A stretch of DNA of 6,018 nucleotides from Oscillospiraceae bacterium (GTDB lineage: Bacteria; Bacillota; Clostridia; Oscillospirales; Ruminococcaceae): positions 1 to 6,018 of the forward strand of contig JAQXNQ010000133.1 in NCBI GenBank assembly GCA_029098085.1. Reading direction: 5' to 3'. Position 1 is the stretch's first letter. Every line of letters starts with the position of its first letter. The position numbers and the translations under genes are program-made. The notes beneath the pieces are model-generated. The model was not told where the DNA came from. It made no database searches and saw only the letters and a list, made by a program, of their open reading frames with translations. This document shows, in pieces, positions 1 through 5,099 of the stretch.

Positions 1-1109
1 CCCCGCATCCAGCCGTTTGCCTCGTAGTAGTCGACGAACCGCTGGGGGTCGATGACGCTGCTCCGCTGGCGGCAGTAGTCCTCCACCTGCTGGAGCGACG
101 GCGGCGTGAAGCAGGAGGGGTTCGCTGCAGAGTTGGGCGCACCTGTCTGCATAACCGGTGCAGGTGTCTTCTTGAAGGGAACGCCTGCCTGCATAAAGGA
201 TGCACCTGCCCGCATATCCGGTGCAGCTGTCTGTGAAATGGACGCACCTGTCTGCATAGCCGGTGCGGGCTGCATCCCTGTCTGCCGTGCGGCGGGTTCC
301 TGTCCGGCACTTTCTGACTGCAGAGAAGAAAAGTCTTTTGCGTTCGCCGATGCCGCCCGGGGCGGCAGGCTGCTGCTCAAGCCCGTTTGGGCAGAGCATC
401 CCTGCGGAGAAGAGGAAAGGATGCCGCCTTCCCTCCCATGGGGAGCAGTCTGAGCAGGGGCTGCTTCATTCTGTAAAGAAGCTTCTTTTTCCGCTCCGGA
501 TGCCGCCCGGGGCGGCAGGCTGCTGCGGAGAGGGGCGTTCCATCTGCGCTCCTGCTCATCGTGAAAGCGCTCCACCTCTTCGATCCACTCGGGCAGCGCA
601 TCCTCTGCGTCAGCAGCAGTCTCAGCGTCAGCGTTGACAGCGTCGGCATCATTTTCTGCAGCAGCATCTTTTTCAGCGTCCGCTTCAGCTTCTTTTTCAG
701 CAGCAGCACCTTTTTCAGCAGCAGCATCATCATCGGGTTTTTTAAAAACCGTTCGGTTTTTTTCGGTTTCCGCAGAAAAAACGGCAGGGGTTTCTTCGGC
801 AGGCAGCATAGCAGAGAGGGCCTCCGGCTCCTCCTGCAGTCTGGGGCGTCCGCCCTTGAGGCCGTTCTCCCGGTTCCGGCGGCAGCGGTCGCGGTATTTT
901 TCCTTATCCCGATCCAGCTGGCTCCGGATGAAGGTCCAGGCCATCCGGGCCTGACCGGCCAGCTCCCGGCCCGCTTCCCATTCTCCGCTCACATACCGGA
1001 ACATGGTCATCAGCAGCGCCTTGACGTCCACCGGCTCCATCAGCTCAAAGGATTCCAGATAATCGGCGTAAATCAGAAAGCTGTTGGTTTCTCCCGTGCG
1101 CTTCTGCAT
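1..1109 (-). CDS. DUF6291-like protein with repeat-rich linker (3' end outside window)
   Basis: An open frame reads leftward from ATG 1109-1107 with no stop before the window edge, giving 369 codons. The start is supported by an AAGGAAGG ribosome site 7-8 bases upstream and a strong promoter. Residues about 9-90 resemble DUF6291: a predicted helical domain with the aromatic/Leu pattern FLIYADYLESFELM, then WTFIRSQLDRDKEKY, closing with the typical basic NGLKGGRPR. Residues 126-171 are an Ala/Asp/Glu/Lys linker; 281-324 are degenerate heptapeptides; residues 334-369 (from TPPSLQQVEDYC to DYYEANGWM) match the C-terminal segment seen in phage and mobile-element DnaD-like or replisome-organiser proteins. 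Known: such proteins occur often in prophages and integrative elements, function undetermined. Inferred: a nucleic-acid-associated or replication-accessory cytoplasmic protein. No other phage gene is visible here. Family naming is from memory of motifs. Confidence 0.8.
   Translation of the reverse strand, partial: MQKRTGETNSFLIYADYLESFELMEPVDVKALLMTMFRYVSGEWEAGRELAGQARMAWTFIRSQLDRDKEKYRDRCRRNRENGLKGGRPRLQEEPEALSAMLPAEETPAVFSAETEKNRTVFKKPDDDAAAEKGAAAEKEAEADAEKDAAAENDADAVNADAETAADAEDALPEWIEEVERFHDEQERRWNAPLRSSLPPRAASGAEKEASLQNEAAPAQTAPHGREGGILSSSPQGCSAQTGLSSSLPPRAASANAKDFSSLQSESAGQEPAARQTGMQPAPAMQTGASISQTAAPDMRAGASFMQAGVPFKKTPAPVMQTGAPNSAANPSCFTPPSLQQVEDYCRQRSSVIDPQRFVDYYEANGWMR
139..270 (-). 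repeat. 21-bp tandem repeat coding degenerate heptapeptides
   Basis: Matching positions recur every 21 bases (143, 164, 185, 206, 227, 248), about six units. On the coding strand they give the heptapeptides APAMQTG, ASISQTA, APDMRAG, ASFMQAG, VPFKKTP and APVMQTG, consensus A-P/S-x-M-Q-T/A-G. The unit is a whole number of codons, so copy-number change would keep frame. The DNA copies share the core ACCTGTCTGCAT / CCGGTGCA with divergence, so the array is old rather than a fresh duplication. Confidence 0.8.
349..376. repeat. 28-bp repeat copy 1 with 17-bp palindrome, inside coding sequence
   Basis: These 28 bases are identical to 499-526, 150 bases away. Positions 351-367 (TGCCGCCCGGGGCGGCA) form a palindrome with 8-base arms around one central base. 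On the minus strand the element codes SSLPPRAAS in the linker of the DUF6291-like protein. The palindrome suggests a REP-like mobile or hairpin-forming unit that entered a tolerant disordered region; that origin is inference. Confidence 0.75.
499..526. repeat. 28-bp repeat copy 2 with 17-bp palindrome
   Basis: Identical to 349-376; its palindrome is at 501-517. It is read in the same frame as the first copy and also codes SSLPPRAAS. Flanking bases differ between the copies after the 28 identical positions, so the shared block is sharply bounded rather than part of a longer duplication. Confidence 0.75.
597..734 (-). repeat. Low-complexity Ala/Asp/Glu/Lys-coding tract
   Basis: This stretch codes residues 126-171 of the DUF6291-like protein. 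It is built of short units such as AAAEKG, AAAEKE, DAEKDAAAEN and DADAV, reflected in DNA as recurring GCAGCAGC and CTTTTTCAG blocks. It is strongly acidic and probably disordered or helical, acting as a spacer between the N-terminal domain and the rest. Slippage during replication could change its length between strains. Confidence 0.75.
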
Positions 1110-1133
1110 CAGGATCCCTTCCTTTCGTACAAA

Positions 1134-1149
1134 AGTATCTTACAATACT
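1134..1149. promoter_or_regulatory. Possible operator palindrome at the transcription start
   Basis: AGTAT and ATACT arms flank six bases, lying directly downstream of the -10 and covering the expected start site of the minus-strand transcript. A related half motif (TTGTACGA against TTGTAAGA) follows on the same strand. The position is suitable for a repressor, but the arms are short and the AT-rich context makes chance plausible. Confidence 0.3.
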
Positions 1150-1178
1150 AATATACCAAATAAATGTTCGGAAGTCAA
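1150..1178 (-). promoter_or_regulatory. Sigma-A promoter of the DUF6291-like gene
   Basis: On the minus strand, -35 TTGACT (1178-1173) and -10 TATATT (1155-1150) are separated by exactly 17 bases. TGG directly before the -10 makes it an extended -10. Transcription should begin near 1143, leaving a leader of about 34 bases that carries the ribosome site. Confidence 0.75.
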
Positions 1179-1261
1179 GGCGGGACTCCGGCTGCATGTA
1201 CAGCTTCCGCATCCCATGCCCGGGGCGGGCCGGAGGTTTTCCTTCCATGCACGCTTCACTC

Positions 1262-1290
1262 TTGCATCCCGGCGTGGACGGTGCTATACT
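1262..1290 (+). promoter_or_regulatory. Sigma-A promoter of the LCP gene
   Basis: TTGCAT (1262-1267) and TATACT (1285-1290) are 17 bases apart, with TGC immediately before the -10 as an extended -10 element. Transcription would start near 1297 and give a leader of about 107 bases before the LCP start codon. It is divergent from the promoter at 1150-1178, with about 84 bases between the two -35 boxes. Confidence 0.65.
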
Positions 1291-1403
1291 GAAAAAGCGG
1301 AAAAATTTGCCGAAAAGGGGAGAAGGCTGAAACCTTTCCCCCTTCTGACGCGTATTCTATAAGAAGAAGCGGCGCTGGCCGCAGGGGAGAAAGGAAGCTG
1401 ACC

Positions 1404-2474
1404 ATGGCATCAAGACGGGAGTATGAAGGGCAGAGCGCGGCTCCGGCCCGGGGACAGAAACGGAAAAAGCGGGGCTGCGGCTGTCTGCTGGGGATTGTGC
1501 TGGCGGTGCTGGCGCTGGCGGGGGTACTGTACTGCGGCTCGATTCTGAAGGAGCTCAATGTCACCGACTTCACCACCGACACCTCCGAGCTGGGCATCAA
1601 CGAGGATCACAGCGACGAGACGGTCAAGAGCAATCTGGGCAACACCGGCATCGTCAACATCGCGCTGTTCGGCGTGGATCAGCGGGAAGGGGACACCGCC
1701 TTCCGCTCCGACGCCATCATGATTCTGTCAGTGGACAAGCCCGCCGGCAAGCTGAAGCTGTCCACCATCATGCGGGACAGTCTGGTGGAGATTGAGGACC
1801 ACGGCCAGCAGAAGATCACCAAGGCCTACTACTACGGCGGCCCCGAGCTGGCGGTCAGGACCCTGAACCAGAATTTCAATCTGAACATCCGGGAGTACGC
1901 CGCCGTCAACTTCCGGCAGATGGCGGCCATCATCGACGCGGTGGGCGGCGTGGACATCGACATCTCCGAGGCCGAGCGTCAGAACGCCAACAACAGCATC
2001 CGGGAGCAGTCGGAGGTGGCGGGGCTGCCCGCCGACTACATCGAGTCCGCCGGGCTGCAGACCCTGAATGGCACCCAGGCCGTGGCCTACGCCCGGATCC
2101 GGTATGTGGGCAACGCCGACTTCGAGCGCACGTCCCGGCAGCGGGAGGTGCTGCGCAAGGTCTTCGACAAGGCGCTGGACATGAACCCGCTGCAGTATCC
2201 CGAGTTCGCCCGCAAATTCCTCCCCACGGTGGAGACCTCGCTGGATCTGGGGGACATTCTCTCGCTGGCGGACATCATGCTGAAAAAGCCCACCCTGCAG
2301 GATGTCCGGTTCCCCACCAACGCCGACCTGATCGGCGACGGCAGCATCATGGTAAACGGCGAGAACTGCCTGAATCTGGATCTGCAGTCCACCAGCGAAA
2401 AGCTCCACGCCTTCATCTATGACGACATCGACCCCACCACCGACGCCGACCGCCTCTCCAATGGGGAGCATTGA
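1404..2474 (+). CDS. LCP (LytR-CpsA-Psr) family cell-wall glycopolymer ligase
   Basis: 356 residues, ATG with GAAAGGAAG about 6 bases upstream. Layout: a short basic cytoplasmic N-terminus (KRKKR at 19-23), one membrane span at about 24-46, then an extracellular LCP domain from about residue 83 to the end. Recognisable motifs are LFGVD (Asp92), RSDAIMILSVD (Arg101, Asp103), STIMRDS (Arg124-Asp125), the VNF...IIDAVGGVDIDI block at 168-187, and GTQAVAYARIRY...DFERTSRQ at 223-246 with Arg231, Arg233, Asp239, Arg242 and Arg245. Known: LCP enzymes transfer undecaprenyl-linked polymers (teichoic acid, capsule, arabinogalactan) onto peptidoglycan or proteins, holding the lipid and pyrophosphate with these Asp/Arg residues. 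No LytR_C extension is present. The polymer substrate cannot be told from sequence, and no wall-polymer genes are adjacent. It is transcribed alone, toward the convergent metY. Confidence 0.93.
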   Translation: MASRREYEGQSAAPARGQKRKKRGCGCLLGIVLAVLALAGVLYCGSILKELNVTDFTTDTSELGINEDHSDETVKSNLGNTGIVNIALFGVDQREGDTAFRSDAIMILSVDKPAGKLKLSTIMRDSLVEIEDHGQQKITKAYYYGGPELAVRTLNQNFNLNIREYAAVNFRQMAAIIDAVGGVDIDISEAERQNANNSIREQSEVAGLPADYIESAGLQTLNGTQAVAYARIRYVGNADFERTSRQREVLRKVFDKALDMNPLQYPEFARKFLPTVETSLDLGDILSLADIMLKKPTLQDVRFPTNADLIGDGSIMVNGENCLNLDLQSTSEKLHAFIYDDIDPTTDADRLSNGEH

Positions 2475-2479
2475 AAATA

Positions 2480-2514
2480 GTGAATGGTGAAGGGTGAAAA
2501 GTGAAGAGTGAAGG
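2480..2514 (+). repeat. Heptamer microsatellite, five GTGAANN units
   Basis: Five head-to-tail seven-base units read GTGAATG, GTGAAGG, GTGAAAA, GTGAAGA and GTGAAGG. The array begins six bases after the LCP stop codon. Only the last two bases of each unit vary. Seven is not a multiple of three, so the array would shift frame if it moved into a coding region. Confidence 0.85.
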
Positions 2515-2728
2515 AAAACCGCGCCCTTCGGCCGCTCAAAAATTGACAATATCGATATGAAGCGCGTCTGTCCAAACCCCGCAGGGTTTATGGCCCGGCC
2601 TCGCCTTCCGCTTGCGGAAAGCGAAGTCACGATTCACTGCAGCCGGCACTTGCCGATTCAGAAGGTATCCTTTTCGGCACGCATTGCTTTTCGCCCGCCG
2701 CACAGCTCCCCGATCCCTCAAAACCAGT

Positions 2729-2764
2729 CAACCCCGCCGCCCGGACGCCCGGACAGCGGGGTTG
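2729..2764. terminator. Shared terminator hairpin between LCP gene and metY
   Basis: CAACCCCGC (2729-2737) pairs with GCGGGGTTG (2756-2764), a nine-base stem around an 18-base loop containing two CGCCCGGA copies. Read rightward the stem is followed by TTTCGCTT; read leftward by ACTGGTTTTG. Both tails are modest. It lies 31 bases past the metY stop and about 255 past the LCP stop, so it probably serves both convergent genes. Confidence 0.6.
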
Positions 2765-2795
2765 TTTCGCTTACTGAAACGGATCCGAAGGGGGA

Positions 2796-4088
2796 TCAGG
2801 CCAGCTGGGAGACGGCCGCAAAGCCCTTCTCCAGATCGGCGATGATGTCGTCGATGTGCTCGGTGCCGATGGAGAGGCGGATGGTGTTGGGCTTGATGCC
2901 CTGATCCAGCAGCTCCTCGGGGGTCAGCTGGGAATGGGTGGTGGTGGCGGGGTGGATGACCAGGCTCTTGACGTCGGCCACGTTGGCCAGCAGCGAGAAG
3001 ATCTCCAGATTGTCGATGAAGGTATGGGCTTCCTTGACGCCGCCCTTGATCTCAAAGGTGAAGATGGACGCGCCGCCGTTCGGGAAGTACTTCTCATAGA
3101 GGGTGTGGTCGGGGTGATCGGGCAGGCTGGGATGGTTGACATGCTCCACCAGCGGATGATTGGCCAGGAATTCGACCACCTTTTTGGTGTTCTCGGCGTG
3201 GCGGTCCAGCCGCAGGGACAGGGTCTCGACGCCCTGCAGCAGCAGGAAGGCGTTGAAGGGGGAGATGGTCGCGCCGGTATCCCGCAGCAGGATGGCCCGG
3301 ATGTAGGTCACAAAGGCGGCAGGGCCGGCGGCGTCCACAAAGCTGACGCCGTGGTAGCTGGGATTGGGCTCGGCGATGGGGGCGTACTTGCCGCTCTGCT
3401 TCCAGTCGAACTTGCCGCTGTCCACGATGATGCCGCCCAGGGTGGTGCCGTGGCCGCCGATGAATTTGGTGGCGGAGTGGACGACGATGTCGGCGCCGTG
3501 CTCGATGGGCCGGATCAGGTAGGGAGTGCCGAAGGTGTTGTCGATGACCAGCGGCAGGCCATGCTTGTGGGCGATGGCGGCGATGGCGTCAATGTCGGGA
3601 ATGTCGCTGTTGGGGTTGCCCAGGGTTTCCAGATAGATGGCTTTGGTATTGGGCTGGATGGCGCCTTCCACCTCGGCCAGATCGTGGGCGTTGACAAAGG
3701 TCGTGGAAACGCCGAACTGGGGCAGGGTGTGGGCCAGCAGGTTGTAGCTGCCGCCGTAGATGGTCTTCTGGGCGACGATGTGGTCGCCGGCCTGAGCCAG
3801 CGCCTCGATGGTGTAGGTGATAGCGGCGGCGCCGGACGCCAGCGCCAGGGCAGCCACGCCGCCCTCCAGGGCTGCCAGCCGTTTTTCCAGCACATCCTGG
3901 GTGGAGTTGGTGAGACGGCCGTAGATGTTGCCGGCATCGGCCAGACCGAAGCGGGCAGCCGCATGGGCGGAGTTATGGAACACATAGGAAGTAGTCTGGT
4001 AGATGGGCACCGCGCGGGCGTCGGTGGCGGGGTCGGCCTTCTCCTGGCCAACGTGAAGCTGCAGGGTTTCAAATTTATAGCTGCTCAT
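2796..4088 (-). CDS. metY: O-acetylhomoserine sulfhydrylase (MetY-type, PLP enzyme)
   Basis: 430 residues from ATG 4088. Two in-frame ATGs lie upstream (4106, 4094), but GAGG at 4100-4097 sits eight bases from 4088 and only two from 4094, and the family usually begins near the KFETLQLHVGQ block. Enzyme: cytoplasmic, pyridoxal-phosphate dependent, converts O-acetyl-L-homoserine and sulfide to L-homocysteine and acetate; relatives use O-acetylserine. Numbered from 4088: YGRLTN with Tyr56 and Arg58 (phosphate contact from a partner subunit), Tyr111 in KTIYGGS (ring stacking), LETLGNPNSDIPD, Asp183 in VIDNTFGTPY, and the Schiff-base lysine Lys208 in HSATKFIGGHG. The C-terminal domain keeps SLLANVADVKSLVIHPATTTHSQL and the RLSIGTEHIDDI end. 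Length and motifs are complete. It is transcribed alone from a long leader carrying an upstream ORF and hairpins. Cystathionine gamma-synthase is less likely because of the 430-residue length and the insertion typical of MetY. Confidence 0.93.
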   Translation of the reverse strand: MSSYKFETLQLHVGQEKADPATDARAVPIYQTTSYVFHNSAHAAARFGLADAGNIYGRLTNSTQDVLEKRLAALEGGVAALALASGAAAITYTIEALAQAGDHIVAQKTIYGGSYNLLAHTLPQFGVSTTFVNAHDLAEVEGAIQPNTKAIYLETLGNPNSDIPDIDAIAAIAHKHGLPLVIDNTFGTPYLIRPIEHGADIVVHSATKFIGGHGTTLGGIIVDSGKFDWKQSGKYAPIAEPNPSYHGVSFVDAAGPAAFVTYIRAILLRDTGATISPFNAFLLLQGVETLSLRLDRHAENTKKVVEFLANHPLVEHVNHPSLPDHPDHTLYEKYFPNGGASIFTFEIKGGVKEAHTFIDNLEIFSLLANVADVKSLVIHPATTTHSQLTPEELLDQGIKPNTIRLSIGTEHIDDIIADLEKGFAAVSQLA

Positions 4089-4120
4089 ATTCATTTCCTC
4101 TTTCATATATAAATGTCGGC

Positions 4121-4236
4121 TCCGCGTGCTGCGGATGCTTTGGCGGACGGGCCGCCCGAATGCTGATCAGATGGATGTCATGGCCGCTGCCATGGGCCCG
4201 GGCTCCCTGCCCGGACTTTGCTGATTCTCCCGAATC
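4121..4236 (-). promoter_or_regulatory. Chain of GC-rich hairpins in the metY leader
   Basis: Between the upstream ORF and metY five perfect small hairpins follow one another: GATTC/GAATC (4223-4236), CCGGGC/GCCCGG (4198-4214), CATGGC/GCCATG (4179-4194), GGCGG/CCGCC (4142-4156) and TCCGC/GCGGA (4121-4135). None is followed by a U-run, so this is not a classical intrinsic attenuator. The sequence GCATCCGC occurs twice on the sense strand (4256-4249 and 4138-4131), giving two competitors for the single GCGGA at 4125-4121, close to the metY ribosome site. No SAM riboswitch or T-box consensus is seen. Confidence 0.45.
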
Positions 4237-4246
4237 TCTGAATACC

Positions 4247-4272
4247 CGGCGGATGCCTTCACTGCACCGCCG
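4247..4272 (-). promoter_or_regulatory. Hairpin with the leader ORF stop codon in its loop
   Basis: On the transcript CGGCGG (4272-4267) pairs with CCGCCG (4252-4247), extended inward by TGC/GCA with one bulged base, leaving a seven-base loop. The UGA of the upstream ORF (4261-4259) lies in that loop. A ribosome translating to the end of the ORF must melt this stem, which links leader translation to folding of the rest of the leader. Confidence 0.55.
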
Positions 4273-4348
4273 TCAGGGCGATCCGGGAGCCGGGCATTCG
4301 TCCGCACCGGAAATTATTCCGCACCAGCTGGAGAAAGTAATGGCTCAT
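4259..4348 (-). CDS. Leader peptide upstream of metY (29 residues, uORF)
   Basis: A 29-codon ORF starts at ATG 4348, eight bases after AGGAGG (4362-4357), the best ribosome site in the window, and about 56 bases after the expected start of the metY transcript. It ends at UGA 4261-4259, 170 bases before metY. The peptide begins MSHYFLQLV, has Arg10, Arg14, Arg17 and Arg22, one Cys (15), a second Met (18), and ends GRMPGSRIALTAVQ. It has no stretch of repeated Cys or Met codons. The position, ribosome site and the hairpin around its stop suggest a cis-acting leader peptide that senses translation or a metabolite, perhaps sulfur amino acids or charged Cys/Met tRNA; this is inference. It might instead be a small functional protein. 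I do not recognise a named family. A minimal ATG-AAA-TGA just upstream (4353-4345) overlaps its start, but sits too close to the ribosome site. Confidence 0.6.
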   Translation of the reverse strand: MSHYFLQLVRNNFRCGRMPGSRIALTAVQ

Positions 4349-4410
4349 TTCATCGCCCTCCTAATTCCTTCACTAACCTAGTATTTTGATTGGTTTTTCT
4401 GTTTGACAGT

Positions 4411-4439
4411 ATTATACCGCCCCGGCGTGCGATTGTCAA
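4411..4439 (-). promoter_or_regulatory. Perfect-consensus sigma-A promoter of metY
   Basis: TTGACA (4439-4434), 17 bases, TATAAT (4416-4411): both boxes and the spacing are consensus. Upstream (4440-4472) is A/T-rich with A- and T-tracts, a likely UP element. TGTCAA (4408-4403) directly after the -10 mirrors the -35, forming an inverted repeat that brackets the -10. The transcript should start near 4404 and carry a 316-base leader. Such a strong promoter on a biosynthetic gene suggests control acts after initiation or by a repressor. Confidence 0.85.
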
Positions 4440-4484
4440 GGGAAAATTTCAACTTTTTATTTTTAACTTGATGGAGAGGGAATT

Positions 4485-4508
4485 CCCGGAAGGGCCGCAC
4501 CTTCCGGG
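4485..4508. terminator. Terminator-like hairpin without an obvious gene
   Basis: CCCGGAAGG (4485-4493) pairs perfectly with CCTTCCGGG (4500-4508) around a six-base loop. Read rightward it is followed by TTTATC, read leftward by AATTCCC, so only the plus orientation has any U-run and that is short. No gene ends nearby. It could be part of the repeat region that follows or end a transcript that is not recognisable here. Confidence 0.4.
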
Positions 4509-4550
4509 TTTATCGGAGCCCGCAGAGCCGACTACAAAATAAAATCTCCC

Positions 4551-4842
4551 ACGCTGCCGGGACGGAATGCGGAAGCAGTGAAGGAGAGAAGCGGAGCGGT
4601 TAAACGGAAAAGTACAGCGTATCGACAGGTGGTACCAGGGGACGGAAGGTGATACTGAGGGGCGTCAGATATGCGCAGCATATCCGGATGCACGCCCCCT
4701 ACGCTGCGAAGGACGGAATGTTTTAACCCCAACCGGAAGCGGCAGCATATCGGCAGGCAGCGGGCGATCGATGATCGCCCCTACGGTTGGACGGGGCGGA
4801 ATGCGGGGGCGTCAGCGTGTCAATAAACCCCTGACCCCCGCA
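4551..4842. repeat. Three degenerate palindromic repeat modules
   Basis: The block has three related units. ACGCTGC-n-GGACGGAATG occurs at 4551-4569 and 4701-4720, and a variant ACG-n-GGACGG-n-GGAATG at 4783-4803. Between them CAGCGTATCGACAGGTGG (4615-4632) matches CAGCATATCGGCAGGCAG (4743-4760) at 14 of 18 positions. The first two units end in a palindrome followed by CTACG: GGGGCGT/ACGCCCC enclosing GATATGC/GCATATC (4659-4698), and GGGCGATC-gat-GATCGCCC (4762-4780). The third holds a stem of 12 pairs with a two-base bulge (4802-4842). No coding frame is convincing. Comparable CGCCCCTACG-ending palindromes are, to my recollection, dispersed in genomes of this group; copy number here cannot be checked. 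Confidence 0.65.
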
Positions 4843-4865
4843 CATTGCCTTTATGAACAGAGAAG

Positions 4866-4890
4866 CGCACCCGCCTTCAAAACGGGTGCG
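4866..4890 (+). terminator. Intrinsic terminator-like hairpin before the toxin locus
   Basis: CGCACCCG (4866-4873) pairs with CGGGTGCG (4883-4890) around a nine-base loop and is followed by TTTT. The orientation is rightward. No gene precedes it on the plus strand, so it may end an unrecognised transcript from the repeat region, or insulate the toxin promoter 48 bases downstream. Confidence 0.6.
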
Positions 4891-4937
4891 TTTTACTGTA
4901 CCTGAAACATCACAATCAGTAACACTGAGAAAAGGCT

Positions 4938-4967
4938 TTGACAAAAACTGTCAATTCATGCTATACT
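4938..4967 (+). promoter_or_regulatory. Promoter of the small hydrophobic peptide gene
   Basis: TTGACA (4938-4943) and TATACT (4962-4967) are 18 bases apart, with TGC before the -10 as an extended element. The -35 is half of an inverted repeat, TTGACA-aaaac-TGTCAA (4938-4954). Transcription would start near 4974, giving a leader of about 126 bases. Confidence 0.75.
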
Positions 4968-4973
4968 ATACTT

Positions 4974-5099
4974 AAGGCGTACCCAAAACGGTAGGCGGTA
5001 AGCTCCCCATACATCCGCTTGTTTTCAATCGGAGGGGATGCGCAACATATTTCTTTTCCCCTCCAGAAACCCGACAGGGTCAGAGAGGGGGCGTTTGCA
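4974..5099 (+). promoter_or_regulatory. Structured toxin mRNA leader with competing SD pairings
   Basis: CCCCTCC (5058-5064) can pair with GGAGGGG (5031-5037, seven bases) or with GAGGGG of the ribosome site (5085-5090, six bases), so the leader can switch between an open and a hidden ribosome site. The first 35 bases contain TACC/GGTA (a small hairpin) followed by GCTCCCC (5002-5008), another anti-ribosome-site sequence. Type I toxin mRNAs typically have long structured leaders of this kind; the specific folding is inferred by eye. Confidence 0.45.

Larger units (their letters stand above)
2475..2795. other. Gene-free convergent spacer between LCP gene and metY
   Basis: This 321-base spacer has no convincing gene. 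It holds a heptamer microsatellite (2480-2514), the hairpins AAACCC-cgca-GGGTTT (2574-2589) and TTCCGC-tt-GCGGAA (2606-2619), and a shared terminator hairpin (2729-2764). Frames across it have no ribosome site or recognisable product. The density of short hairpins suggests a decayed or dispersed intergenic repeat; this is inference. Confidence 0.6.

Noticed and set aside
139..270. CRISPR-like repeat array
   Set aside because: Units are 21 bases head to tail with no spacers, and they are part of an open coding frame.
561..1151. Plus-strand frames opposite the DUF6291-like gene
   Set aside because: The minus-strand frame has the promoter, ribosome site and domain matches; the plus-strand product is Ser/Phe low-complexity from the complement of the Ala/Glu tract.
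1728..2630. A 300-codon minus-strand open frame over the LCP gene
   Set aside because: Antisense shadow of the conserved LCP domain in GC-rich DNA; the product has no recognisable domain.
2856..4112. A 418-codon plus-strand open frame opposite metY
   Set aside because: It is the complement of a strongly conserved, complete metY; its translation is low-complexity Gly/Val/Asp-rich and has no ribosome site.
4160..4381. 73-codon plus-strand frame in the metY leader
   Set aside because: It runs against the leader ORF and promoter and lacks a ribosome site; its open length comes from GC-rich hairpins.
4089..4404. SAM riboswitch or T-box in the metY leader
   Set aside because: Neither the CTTATCAAGAG-type SAM-I core nor a T-box sequence can be found on the sense strand, and an ORF fills much of the leader.
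4628..4636. GGTGGTACC resembling the T-box antiterminator motif
   Set aside because: The T-box bulge needs TGGNACCGCG; here ACC is followed by AGG, and there is no downstream synthetase or biosynthetic gene on that strand.
4723..4944. 73-codon minus-strand frame across the repeat region
   Set aside because: It is made of the palindromic repeats and the terminator hairpin, with no ribosome site or conserved motif.
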